Below are positions 15,481 to 23,481 of a stretch of 33,736 bases of DNA, piece by piece. The translations under genes were made by a program, and so were the position numbers. Within the stretch, counting starts at the first letter, position 1; each line of letters opens with the position of its first letter. The DNA comes from Desulfobacterales bacterium (lineage in GTDB: Bacteria; Desulfobacterota; Desulfobacteria; Desulfobacterales; Desulfolunaceae), in assembly GCA_022360815.1 (NCBI GenBank), contig JAKSCC010000108.1, positions 1 to 33,736 of the forward strand, read 5' to 3'. The notes beneath the pieces were generated by a model. It worked only from the letters and a program-made list of their open reading frames with translations. It had not been told where the DNA came from and ran no database searches.

Positions 15481-16031
15481 GGCCTTCTCTTTGGATTAGT
15501 ATGGTGATGGAAATTTTTGTGGGACCCAGCTTTTTAAGTGGGCCGGAACCGAGAAAATCCTTTGTGGTCTCGGTGAATTGAAAACGGTATCAGTCGCTTC
15601 AGAACCTGTCAATATCGCTATATGGGGTGAATAATGCGCTTGACTACACAACATGTTGTGGTAAACTCGGGCTTGTTCCATCTGAATCCATCCAGAGCAG
15701 GCCGGTGTTCCCGGATACGTTTTCCTGACAACACCCTTCACGCGAAAAAAAGAGTCCCCCGATCCTTTGAATACGGTGAAAATGACCCTTTTATAATCTT
15801 TACCCATGGGTTTGAGGTTGTTTGGCGGGCTTTGGTCCCTCTGGTGGAAAAAGGGACGTTTTGAATCTGAATAAAAGATGCCTCAATAGGTTTGCATGGT
15901 TATCTGTATCGGTGTGAAAAGCCTTTTATTTGAAGATCTATAAATCCGTGGCTTTAAGTGAACGGGCACTGCGGCTTTTTACCACATTTTTGGAAGAGTA
16001 CCTCAATAGAGCGTGAAGCAACGGAGAAAAT
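15481..16031. other. 551-bp intergenic region between fadM and nrdJ
   Basis: No gene is supported here; the small frames within it lack ribosome sites and recognisable content. It holds the nrdJ promoter and NrdR boxes (15615-15667) and about 358 nt of nrdJ leader. Minor hairpins: ACCGAGA/TCTCGGT (15548-15554 with 15568-15574) and GTCCCT/AGGGAC (15835-15840 with 15852-15857). The leader was inspected for a cobalamin riboswitch because the enzyme uses adenosylcobalamin, but the B12 box was not found. Confidence 0.6.
15615..15667 (+). promoter_or_regulatory. nrdJ promoter with tandem NrdR boxes
   Basis: A promoter TTGACT (15640-15645), 16-bp spacer, TAAACT (15662-15667) carries in its spacer the 14-bp perfect palindrome CACAACATGTTGTG (15647-15660). 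As ACACAACATGTTGTGG (15646-15661) this agrees with the published NrdR box acaCwAtATaTwGtgt at most positions. A weaker second copy, TCGCTATATGGGGTGA (15615-15630), has its centre exactly 31 bp upstream, the spacing NrdR boxes usually show. NrdR represses ribonucleotide reductase genes in response to nucleotides, and the next gene is a ribonucleotide reductase. Start would be near 15674. Confidence 0.72.
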
Positions 16032-18302
16032 ATGGCGGTTAAAATGGAAGAGGTGGATATGGCTGAATGCGGTCGTTTGAATCTGTCTGAGAATACTCGA
16101 ACGGTTCTTGAGCGGCGCTACCTGAAGCGCCGTGCCACCGGGGAGCTGATGGAGACCCCTGAAGATTTGTTTCGGCGTGTGGCCGGGACCATTGCCCAGG
16201 CAGAGAGCCTCTATGAAGAGGGGCTGGATGTCAAAGAGGTGGAAGAGGCATTTTACAAGATGATGACCGACTTTACCTTTCTGCCCAACTCGCCGACCCT
16301 GATGAATGCCGGAAATGATTTGGGGCAGCTTGCCGCTTGTTTTGTGCTGCCCGTCTCTGACAGTCTGGAGGGGATCTTTGATGCGGTGAAAAATGCGGCG
16401 CTGATTCACAAGTCGGGGGGAGGAACCGGTTTCTCTTTTTCACGGCTTCGGCCCAAGAATTCCCGAGTGGGCTCCACCGGAGGGGTGGCCTCCGGGCCGG
16501 TCTCCTTTATGAAGATTTTTAATACCGCCACCGAGCAGGTGAAGCAGGGGGGCACTCGGCGGGGTGCCAATATGGCCATCTTAAGAGTGGATCATCCCGA
16601 CATTATGGAGTTTATCACCTGCAAGTCGGACAACACCTCGCTGAACAACTTTAATATCTCCGTAGGGGTGACCGATGCCTTTATGCAGGCGGCACGAAAT
16701 GATGAAAATTATGATCTGATCGACCCCAGAGACAAAACCGTTCGCGGCAGTCTCAACGCCCGTGAGATCTATGAAAAGCTGGTGGAACACGCCTGGTTTA
16801 ACGGGGATCCGGGTATCGTTTTTCTGGATCGCATCAACCGGGACAACCCGACCCCTGAGGTGGGCGAGATTGAGTCCACCAACCCCTGCGGTGAGCAGCC
16901 CCTTTTGCCCATGGAAGCGTGCAACCTGGGTTCCATCAACCTGGCCAAATGCGTGGCGGGTGAGGGCAGCACGGCTCGAGTGGATTATGAGGCCCTGAAG
17001 GAGGCGATCTGGCTTTCGGTACGTTTTCTGGACAACACCATTGAGATGAGCCGCTATCCTCTTTCTGAGATTGATCAGATGGTCAAGGCAAATCGAAAAA
17101 TCGGTTTGGGGGTGATGGGCTTTGCCGATCTTCTCTTTCTTCTGGGCGTGCCCTACAACTCCGAAGAAGCGGTGAGCCTGGCGGAAAAGGTGATGGGGTT
17201 TGTTCAGGCCGAAGCCCATGAGGCTTCTCGTCATCTGGCGGTTTCAAGGGGCGCTTTTCCCAATATCGGCAAGAGCGTTTTTAAAAACGATGCGGCAAGG
17301 TGTTATCGCAATGCCACCTGCACCACCATTGCTCCCACCGGTACCCTAAGCATTCTGGCGGGGTGTTCCAGCGGCATTGAGCCGGTGTTTGCGCTCTCCT
17401 TTGTGAGGCGGGTGATGGATGGCGATGAGCTGGTGGAGGTGAATCCTCTCTTTGAGAAGGTGGCCAAAGAACGGGGTTTTTACAGTGAGGCGCTGATGGC
17501 CCGCATTGCCGAGCAGGGAACCATTGCCCACATGCCTGAGATTCCTGAAGATGTGAGACGGGTTTTTGTGACGGCCCACGATGTGTCGCCGGAGTGGCAT
17601 ATCCGCATGCAGGCAGCCTTTCAGAATCACACGGACAATGCGGTCTCCAAAACTGTCAACCTTCCCAACGAAGCCACGGTAGACGATGTGGAAGAGATCT
17701 ACAACATGGCCTTTGATCTTTGCTGCAAAGGGGTGACCATCTACCGTGACGGAAGCAAGAGCGATCAAGTGCTTTCGGTGACCGATAAGAAGCCGGAGTC
17801 TGCCGAGTCCCTTGAGCCTCCTGCAAACGGACTCAAGCCCATTGTGAAAGAGCGACCTGAGGTTCTGGAAGGTTTTACCTCACGCATGAAGACCGGCATG
17901 GGGCAGCTCTATGTTACGGTGACCGAGATGGATGGGCGTCCTTTTGAAGTGTTTGCCACCATTGGAAAGTCAGGAAAATCAACCACGGCCAAAACCGAGG
18001 CGATCGGTCGTTTGGTCTCTTTGGCCTTACGGGCCGGTGTGGATGTGGGTGAGATTATCCATCAGGTGAAGGGCATTGGGGGTGAGCATGCGGTGTTCCA
18101 GAAAGGCGGGCGGGTGCTCTCCATTCCCGATGCCATCGGTCGAGTTCTTGAGAATCGTTACTTTAAAGGGCAGGGGGTTCCAAATGGAAAAAGTGAAGGG
18201 CCCTCTTTAAGTGGGGATGCCTGCCCCGAATGTGGCGGCAGTGTTGCGCATGAAGAAGGGTGCATGAAGTGCCATATCTGCGGGTTTACCCTGTGTGGAT
18301 AG
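16032..18302 (+). CDS. nrdJ: Adenosylcobalamin-dependent ribonucleotide reductase (class II)
   Basis: 756-aa class II enzyme that reduces ribonucleotides to deoxyribonucleotides in the cytoplasm, using cobalamin to make the thiyl radical and needing no oxygen. The ATG at 16032 has GGAG ahead. The catalytic Asn-x-Cys-x-Glu is NPCGEQ (Asn284, Cys286, Glu288). The redox Cys103 sits in AACFVLPV, and a later redox Cys in LAGCSSGIEP. The substrate loop is APTGTLS. A TSCPD domain covers about 620-700 (LYVTVTEMDGRPFEVFATIG), and the C-terminus is a Cys-rich tail (Cys731, 734, 744, 747, 750, 755) that passes electrons from thioredoxin and may bind zinc. No intein or frameshift interrupts it. It is the only reductase gene seen and is flanked by its own promoter and terminator. 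Confidence 0.96.
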   Translation: MAVKMEEVDMAECGRLNLSENTRTVLERRYLKRRATGELMETPEDLFRRVAGTIAQAESLYEEGLDVKEVEEAFYKMMTDFTFLPNSPTLMNAGNDLGQLAACFVLPVSDSLEGIFDAVKNAALIHKSGGGTGFSFSRLRPKNSRVGSTGGVASGPVSFMKIFNTATEQVKQGGTRRGANMAILRVDHPDIMEFITCKSDNTSLNNFNISVGVTDAFMQAARNDENYDLIDPRDKTVRGSLNAREIYEKLVEHAWFNGDPGIVFLDRINRDNPTPEVGEIESTNPCGEQPLLPMEACNLGSINLAKCVAGEGSTARVDYEALKEAIWLSVRFLDNTIEMSRYPLSEIDQMVKANRKIGLGVMGFADLLFLLGVPYNSEEAVSLAEKVMGFVQAEAHEASRHLAVSRGAFPNIGKSVFKNDAARCYRNATCTTIAPTGTLSILAGCSSGIEPVFALSFVRRVMDGDELVEVNPLFEKVAKERGFYSEALMARIAEQGTIAHMPEIPEDVRRVFVTAHDVSPEWHIRMQAAFQNHTDNAVSKTVNLPNEATVDDVEEIYNMAFDLCCKGVTIYRDGSKSDQVLSVTDKKPESAESLEPPANGLKPIVKERPEVLEGFTSRMKTGMGQLYVTVTEMDGRPFEVFATIGKSGKSTTAKTEAIGRLVSLALRAGVDVGEIIHQVKGIGGEHAVFQKGGRVLSIPDAIGRVLENRYFKGQGVPNGKSEGPSLSGDACPECGGSVAHEEGCMKCHICGFTLCG

Positions 18303-18365
18303 AAGAGAGGGTGTTGAGATAAGGCTTCTACTTCTTTCTTCATAATCCCTGCTGCTTTAGCTACA

Positions 18366-18404
18366 GAAGCCTCCGTGTCTTTCGGCATGGAGGCTTCTTT
18401 TTTT
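18366..18404 (+). terminator. Rho-independent terminator of nrdJ
   Basis: GAAGCCTCC (18366-18374) and GGAGGCTTC (18389-18397) pair perfectly, extended inward by GTG/CAT, and are followed by seven T (18398-18404). It lies about 60 bp after the nrdJ stop. Confidence 0.93.
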
Positions 18405-18475
18405 ACTGGGCTGGAGCTCTTGATGTGTGAAGGTTTCATACACGCCAGGACGAGAAGATATCGGAGCGATATACC

Positions 18476-19108
18476 CTAGTAGAATGAACTTCTCTTTTTC
18501 CTTGAGCTGGAACCCATGAGATACCCCACCAGAAGAACACCGGCTCCGGCCAGAAACCAGACCATGTTTTTTCTCGCCAATCGGTCGTTTAGTAAGTCTG
18601 ATTTTTTGGAAAGGTTATCCAGTTGGTTGCGGGTTTCCCGGTAGTCCTCTTCCAACTGAAGGAAGTTTGATGATTTTTCTTTGAGTGTGGTAAAGGCCTC
18701 TTTGGCGTTGGTAGCATTTTGCTCTGAGGCGGCCAGCTCCTTTTTCAGGCGGGTGTTTTCGCTGCTGAGGCGTTCGGCGCGTTTTTTGAGCATGTCGGTG
18801 GTTGATTTGAGGTTTTCATGGGCCGTGCGCAGCCTGGTCAAAAGAATGGCCTGGGTGGGGGTGGGGGTGAGCCACTGTTTAAGAACCCAGCCCTCTTCGC
18901 CATCGCTTGTGATGACTCGACTCCAGCGATCTCCCTCTTCCATCAGCTCCACACGACTGCCGGAAGGAAGACTTTTGATGATGTTGAACTCAGTGCCTGC
19001 CCCGCTTCTGAATGTGGCGTTAATGCGGTCTGTAATGTACAAGGTCTGGCCAATGGCCTGGGAGGTCATAAAGAGGAGAAATGCAGCAATCAAAACATGG
19101 GTTTTCAT
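18476..19108 (-). CDS. SH3-domain coiled-coil protein (TIGR04211-like)
   Basis: 210-aa membrane-anchored protein. The frame opens at 19273, but the ATG at 19108 (MKTHVLIAAFLLFMTSQAIGQ) has AGGAG ahead and begins a signal peptide. A bacterial SH3 domain covers about 25-87 (LYITDRINATFRSGAGTEFN, then LPSGSRVELMEEGDRWSRV, then EEGWVLKQWL). Residues about 95-175 form a long charged coiled coil, and a single C-terminal membrane helix (about 183-202, MVWFLAGAGVLLVGYLMG) is followed by a basic tail (SSSRKKRSSF). This order matches the TIGR04211 SH3 family. The SH3 part would face the periplasm and could bind peptidoglycan. Function unknown. Confidence 0.88.
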   Translation of the reverse strand: MKTHVLIAAFLLFMTSQAIGQTLYITDRINATFRSGAGTEFNIIKSLPSGSRVELMEEGDRWSRVITSDGEEGWVLKQWLTPTPTQAILLTRLRTAHENLKSTTDMLKKRAERLSSENTRLKKELAASEQNATNAKEAFTTLKEKSSNFLQLEEDYRETRNQLDNLSKKSDLLNDRLARKNMVWFLAGAGVLLVGYLMGSSSRKKRSSFY

Positions 19109-19425
19109 TGAATGACTCCTTAATTCTGCGTCTTTACAGGGTGGTTTTTTAAAAGAGAAGAGGGGATGCGGCCTCTCCTTTTTATTTTTTTGGAAGATCA
19201 TTGCTTCTTGGCACGGGGCACTGGCGTTTTGCCCGTGGCCCTGCCCTTGAAGAATCGCTTTATTTGTCGTCACACCTTAACCAGACTTTCTCCTTCAATG
19301 GAAGGAAAAAATCACTGTTTATCCAGGGTTCAACTATGGTATGTATACCCTCCAATACGTAAAGAAACTTTTGGAGTTGCGGAGGATATCCCTTATGCAA
19401 TTCCTTATTTTGATCCCGGTGATAT
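19109..19425. other. 317-bp divergent region, SH3 gene / DUF1178 gene
   Basis: No gene seen. On the plus strand the arms AGAGG (19159-19163) and CCTCT (19172-19176) are followed by a T-rich tract (19179-19190), resembling a terminator although no plus-strand gene ends just before it. A second imperfect hairpin, GGCACGGG...CCCGTGGCC, lies around 19210-19241. These may shape the leader of the DUF1178 gene or stop antisense transcription toward it. No convincing -35/-10 pair was picked for either gene. Confidence 0.4.
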
Positions 19426-19863
19426 ATGATTGCTTTTGATTTACAATGCTCCAAAGGGCACACCTTCGAAGGGTGGTTTGATGATCGAGCGGCTTTTGAT
19501 GAGCAGCGGAAACAGGGTTTGGTAACCTGTCCCATCTGTGACGATGCCAATGTGATGATCGTGCCCAGTACGTTTGCTATCCCCAAGGCTGGAAAAGTTT
19601 CAACTCCCACGACGAAACCTCGTCAGAGTCGCAATTTGGCTGTGGGCGAGCTCAGTGAAAAGTTGGTGGAGTTTATGGAGCAGAATTTTGATGATGTGGG
19701 GACCAATTTTGCCAAGGAGGCACTGAAGATTCACTATGGTGTTTCTGAACCCCGCAACATTCGAGGGGTCAGTTCTCCCGAAGAGGAGAAGATCCTTGAA
19801 AAAGAGGGCGTTTCTCTTTTTAAAGTTCCCCTTCCTGTTAAAAAAGAGACGGATGACGCCTGA
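19426..19863 (+). CDS. DUF1178 family protein with zinc-ribbon-like Cys motif
   Basis: 145-aa cytoplasmic protein. The N-terminus MIAFDLQCSKGHTFEGWF and the motif GLVTCPICDD are the hallmark of DUF1178, with Cys8, His12, Cys35 and Cys38 as the likely metal ligands. The second half (SEKLVEFMEQNFDDVGTNFAKEAL, then YGVSEPRNIRGVSSPEE) is helical and typical for the family. Function of the family is not known. The Shine-Dalgarno before the ATG at 19426 is weak. It stands alone on the plus strand, with 645 bp of non-coding sequence after it. Confidence 0.88.
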   Translation: MIAFDLQCSKGHTFEGWFDDRAAFDEQRKQGLVTCPICDDANVMIVPSTFAIPKAGKVSTPTTKPRQSRNLAVGELSEKLVEFMEQNFDDVGTNFAKEALKIHYGVSEPRNIRGVSSPEEEKILEKEGVSLFKVPLPVKKETDDA

Positions 19864-20508
19864 TGCGAAAAGTACCCATCCTTTTTTTGTCCTAATAAAA
19901 CAGACTCTTGCCTTGCGTTGCGCGCTTGCGAGCATGCCATCTCGCCTTTACTATATACAGGTGGGAATAAAATGCCACACTGTGGATAGAATATACCTCT
20001 CCTTTCTTTAATTGTCTTAAAAATAAATTGGTTATACGGTTCTGTTTGGGGCGGCCTTTGCATGAGGTCGGCCCCATGCGTGGTAATTTTTGCACATTTT
20101 ACTCTCTTCTTGAATGTGCGCCTGCTTCAGTTCGGTCTTTTGAAGGGCATCTCTATTAAAAAGACGATGGCAAAACCAGGTAAGGGTCTTTTGATTTTGC
20201 ATGCTCTCCTTTGGCATTTTTATGTCATGGTAATCTTTCGAATATGTTGATGCGCGTGATTTAAGGCGTTGAGCATTTCGGGCTGGAAGGCCTTTTTTCC
20301 AAAAGAGCGTGACCAGGAACATCGGCTTTTTGCGGTTTTTTTTATTGGGTGTGGGTATTTTTTTGGAACGTGTGTTGCATTCTTGTAACGCTGTTCTTTA
20401 TGTATTACGATGTTAAAACAGTCTGCGGTATCTTCAGGAAGAGATGGCAATGATACCCACATGGTGTGTGGGAGATGATGGGACAAACAGACCTTTTTCG
20501 GAGCCGTT
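19864..20508. other. 645-bp intergenic region before sigma54 activator gene
   Basis: No gene is supported. It contains a small perfect palindrome CCACA-C-TGTGG (19975-19985), a hairpin with arms GCATG/CATGC around 20058-20077 and, near its end, the sigma54 promoter of the downstream activator gene. The rest is AT-rich sequence in which I see no further structure. Confidence 0.6.
20364..20389 (+). promoter_or_regulatory. Sigma54 (-24/-12) promoter of activator gene
   Basis: TGGAACGTGTGTTGCAT (20364-20380) places GG and GC exactly 10 nt apart, with TTGCA perfect at -12 and one mismatch at -24. Transcription would start near 20390, leaving about 118 nt of leader. The imperfect palindrome GTTGCA-N4-TGTAAC (20374-20389) overlaps the -12 element and could be an operator. 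The gene it serves encodes a sigma54-dependent activator, so autoregulation is possible. Confidence 0.7.
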
Positions 20509-22842
20509 ATGATTAGATCTTTAGAGATCAGCAAAAATGATCTTATGAAAGAGTTGGGCAAGGTGAATCGGTTTATAAAGATCCTTAGCCGGTGTAAAAA
20601 AGCCTTTATACATGAAAAGAATGAGAAGAGCCTACTTCAAGAGATCTGTAGAATCATTGTAGAAGTCGGCAATTTTCCTTTTGCTTGGGTGGGGTTTGCT
20701 GAAGACGATGAAAAAAAATCGGTGAGGCCCATGGCAAAGTATGGGTATGAAGAGGCCTATCTTCAGTCGATTGTGGCCACCTGGGACGAGGCCGACGAAA
20801 ATCTACCCCCTATGGGGATGGCGATTCGTTCCGGCGAGGTGTGCATCCTTTCCGATATAGATGCAGAAGAAAATTTTAAATCGTGGCAATACGAAGCGAT
20901 CATGCGCGGTTTCGGATCGGTGGTGGCCTTTCCCCTGGCATCCGAAGGCCAGAGATTGGGGGCGATCTCCATCTACGCCAGCAACTCCAACGCCTTTGAC
21001 TCCGAAAAAGTGGATCTTTTACGGGAGCTGGCCAACGACATCACCTGCGGCATACTCAATATCAGATCCCAGGAGGAGGGGGCTCTCATTAAAACCCTTC
21101 TCAAGGAGACAGAGGCCAAGTACAGCGGGGTTCTGGAAAATACAGGAACAGGAACCATCCTCATTGAAAACGATGAGATGATCTCCTTTGCCAACTCCAC
21201 CTTTGAGACCTACAGCGAATACACCGCAGCCGAGCTGATTGATCGCATGAAGTGGTCGGATGTGATCCATGAAGACGATCAGAGGCGGCTCTCCCGTTAC
21301 CACCACTGGCGGAGACACGAGCCGGGCCGTGCACCCGATGTGTACGAATGCAAAATGGTCACCAAAGGCCAGAAGATCAAAAACATGTTGATGAAGGTGG
21401 GAATGGTCAAGGGGACCCAAATCAGCATCGCCTCGTTTATGGATATCACCTACGCGAAACTCGCCGAGGATCGTCTTAAACAGAGGGAATCTCAGCTTCA
21501 GGCCATCATTGAGAATTTTGACGGAATGGTCTGTATTCGGGACATGGACCATCGCATTGAGTTTATGAACAAGCCTTTGGTGGATTTTATCGGGTCAGAG
21601 CCCAGGGGAAAGCTTTGCTACAATGTGATTCATCATCGGGATGCTCCCTGTCCCTGGTGCCCCAACGATACCCTCTCCCAGGGAAAGTCCATAAAAAAAG
21701 TGGTGAAATGTGCCTCTACCCAGCGGTGGTACGATTCGGTTATTTCTCCGATTTACAGCTCAGATGGCTCGGTGAATCGCGTTCAGGCCATTATTCGCGA
21801 TGTGACCGAGCAGAAAATTGCCGAAGAGGCTTTGCTTGAGCGCGAGAAAGACCTGCTTCAAGAGAACATTCGTTTGAAGTCCACCATGAAGGATCGGTAT
21901 AAGTTTGGCGACATCGTGGGGAAAAGCCCAGCCATGCAGACCGTTTATGAGATGATTTTGAAGTCTTCTGCCACCGAGGATCACATAATTATCTATGGGG
22001 AGTCGGGAACAGGCAAAGAGCTTGTGGCAAAGGCCATTCACGATGCCAGCAGCCGGGCCGATAAAAATTTTGTTCCGGTCAACTGTGGTGCCATCAACGA
22101 AAACATCATCGAAAGAGAGTTTTTTGGGCATAAGAAGGGGGCCTTCACTGGTGCCGATGGAGACCATGAAGGCTTTTTGGACAAAGCGGACGGTGGGACC
22201 CTTTTTTTGGATGAAATTGGAGAGATTGGACTCAACATGCAGGTGAAGCTGCTAAGGGCCATCGATGGAGGAGGCTACACCCCAGTGGGAAGCAATGAGG
22301 TGAAAAAGCCCAATTTACGTATCATTTCAGCCACGAACCGGAATCTTTTGGAGCATGTCAAAGCCAACATGATGCGAGAAGATTTTTTTTACCGCATCCA
22401 TGTTATTCCTATCTATCTTAAGCCGCTTAGAGAACGGAAAGAGGATTTGCCACTTCTTATTGACCACTTTTTGAATAAATTTTCGCCGGATATGAAAACG
22501 CCTCCCATAACCGGTAAATTGCTGGAATCCATCAACCACTACCATTGGCCGGGGAATGTGCGGGAACTCCAAAATACCCTGCGCCGTTTTATCTCCCTTA
22601 AAGAATTGAACTTTAATGCCAGCTTAAGCCATGAGCTCTCTTCAGGACGGGAAAAGCACTTTTCTTCAAATCGTGAGGAGGAGATACGCGATTTGAAAAC
22701 CGTTATGGAAGAGTATGAAAAGCGTATCTTGACCGATGTGCTTCAAAAGTGTCGTTGGAATCGCAAGCAAGCCTCGATTGCCCTTAATATTCATCGCAAG
22801 ACCCTTTTTGGCAAAATGAAAAAATACAACCTCATGGGCTGA
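20509..22842 (+). CDS. Sigma54-dependent activator, GAF-PAS-PAS-AAA+-Fis
   Basis: 777-aa transcription factor that opens sigma54 promoters using ATP. Order: GAF domain (about 40-190), PAS1 (about 203-318), PAS2 (about 325-440), a short linker helix, AAA+ domain (about 467-700) and Fis-type helix-turn-helix (about 745-775, CRWNRKQASIALNIHRKTL). The AAA+ part is complete: Walker A GESGTGKE (497-504), the sigma54-contact GAFTGA (544-549) and Walker B TLFLDEIGE (564-572). PAS2 has a cysteine cluster, Cys370, Cys381 and Cys384 (DAPCPWC), which may bind metal or sense redox. There is no receiver domain, so it probably senses a ligand directly. GGAG precedes the ATG at 20509. It lies upstream of, and on the same strand as, the beta-oxidation genes, which it may control. 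Confidence 0.95.
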   Translation: MIRSLEISKNDLMKELGKVNRFIKILSRCKKAFIHEKNEKSLLQEICRIIVEVGNFPFAWVGFAEDDEKKSVRPMAKYGYEEAYLQSIVATWDEADENLPPMGMAIRSGEVCILSDIDAEENFKSWQYEAIMRGFGSVVAFPLASEGQRLGAISIYASNSNAFDSEKVDLLRELANDITCGILNIRSQEEGALIKTLLKETEAKYSGVLENTGTGTILIENDEMISFANSTFETYSEYTAAELIDRMKWSDVIHEDDQRRLSRYHHWRRHEPGRAPDVYECKMVTKGQKIKNMLMKVGMVKGTQISIASFMDITYAKLAEDRLKQRESQLQAIIENFDGMVCIRDMDHRIEFMNKPLVDFIGSEPRGKLCYNVIHHRDAPCPWCPNDTLSQGKSIKKVVKCASTQRWYDSVISPIYSSDGSVNRVQAIIRDVTEQKIAEEALLEREKDLLQENIRLKSTMKDRYKFGDIVGKSPAMQTVYEMILKSSATEDHIIIYGESGTGKELVAKAIHDASSRADKNFVPVNCGAINENIIEREFFGHKKGAFTGADGDHEGFLDKADGGTLFLDEIGEIGLNMQVKLLRAIDGGGYTPVGSNEVKKPNLRIISATNRNLLEHVKANMMREDFFYRIHVIPIYLKPLRERKEDLPLLIDHFLNKFSPDMKTPPITGKLLESINHYHWPGNVRELQNTLRRFISLKELNFNASLSHELSSGREKHFSSNREEEIRDLKTVMEEYEKRILTDVLQKCRWNRKQASIALNIHRKTLFGKMKKYNLMG

Positions 22843-23021
22843 TGGGGTTGTATTGCCTTTCAAAAGGCCGTGTGGCTATACGCCACTATTGTGAATCCCT
22901 TCCGCCTTTACCTCCCCACCACAGCTACCTGTAGCTCCGGTCATTTCTTTGTATTGTATGATCGTTGAAATGTCAGATGTGCAAAATCCTGTACCCTATG
23001 AAATCCCAACTTTTCTGAATG

Positions 23022-23044
23022 AAAGAGCGGTTTGGCTCTTTTTT
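23022..23044 (+). terminator. Rho-independent terminator downstream of activator gene
   Basis: AAAGAGC (23022-23028) pairs with GCTCTTT (23035-23041) around a 6-nt loop, and the T run extends to 23044. It lies about 180 nt after the activator stop, separating it from the thiolase operon. Confidence 0.8.
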
Positions 23045-23366
23045 GCTTGATCGCCCCCTTATGAAGTCATCCCTTACTGAAATTAGGGGCCTCTTTATGT
23101 GTGGGGATTTGCAAATTTTTCTGGGGAAATATTTTTTAATTTAAGCGGGTTGGGTTGTGTCTGGGTGGTTTGGATAGGTTTTGCCACATATTTCGCATAA
23201 AAGTCTTTTTGTTTGTATTTGTTTAAATTTTAAGTGGTTGTGTGAAACCCTTTTTAAGGGGAGGGGGCGGCAATACCCCGGTTTAAAGGGGAACGGAAAG
23301 GCTTTGTTGAGATGGTGTGTCTGTTATTTCTTGATATATTAAATGCTTGCCTTGGGTTTTTCTGTG

Positions 23367-23383
23367 TTGGTATGCGGTGTGCA
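23367..23383 (+). promoter_or_regulatory. Candidate sigma54 promoter of beta-oxidation operon
   Basis: TTGGTATGCGGTGTGCA places GG and GC 10 nt apart. The -24 side keeps TGG, A and G of the consensus, and the -12 side is GTGCA instead of TTGCA, so it is a weaker match than the one before the activator gene. The start would be near 23393, 89 nt before the thiolase ATG. The adjacent activator makes it plausible. Confidence 0.4.
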
Positions 23384-23481
23384 ATGCGGGATTTGCGTGA
23401 TGATTCGTTTTGTAAAGGAGCCCTGCCGTACTTGCGATGGGGCTGATTTTGAGCTGGCAAACCAAAGCTGAGGAGTGATTT

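Larger units (their letters stand above)
22843..23481. other. 639-bp intergenic region between activator and thiolase
   Basis: No protein gene seen. The first 200 bp hold small hairpins: GTGGC/GCCAC (22872-22876 with 22882-22886), the perfect AGCTAC-CT-GTAGCT (22923-22936), then a terminator (23022-23044). An untranslated tail or a small RNA would fit this. The remainder includes the G/C stems CCCT/AGGG near 23245-23263 and CCCC/GGGG around 23276-23290, and a candidate sigma54 promoter (23367-23383). Confidence 0.5.

Noticed and set aside
15496-15864. Small open frames on both strands between fadM and nrdJ
   Set aside because: No ribosome binding sites, no recognisable protein content, and they overlap the promoter and NrdR boxes.
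15820-15880. GGTGGAAAAAGGGAC in the nrdJ leader as part of a cobalamin riboswitch
   Set aside because: Only a short stretch resembles the conserved AAAAGGGAA element. The rest of the core and the B12 box are missing; the GTCCCT/AGGGAC hairpin explains it.
19208-19226. TTGGCACGGGGCACTGGC as a sigma54 promoter
   Set aside because: The -24 half is good, but the position 10 nt after GG reads TG, not GC; the sequence is better explained as one arm of a local hairpin.
23171-23188. TTTGGATAGGTTTTGCC as a sigma54 promoter for the thiolase operon
   Set aside because: The GG and GC doublets are 9 nt apart rather than 10, and a better-spaced candidate lies nearer the gene (23367-23383).
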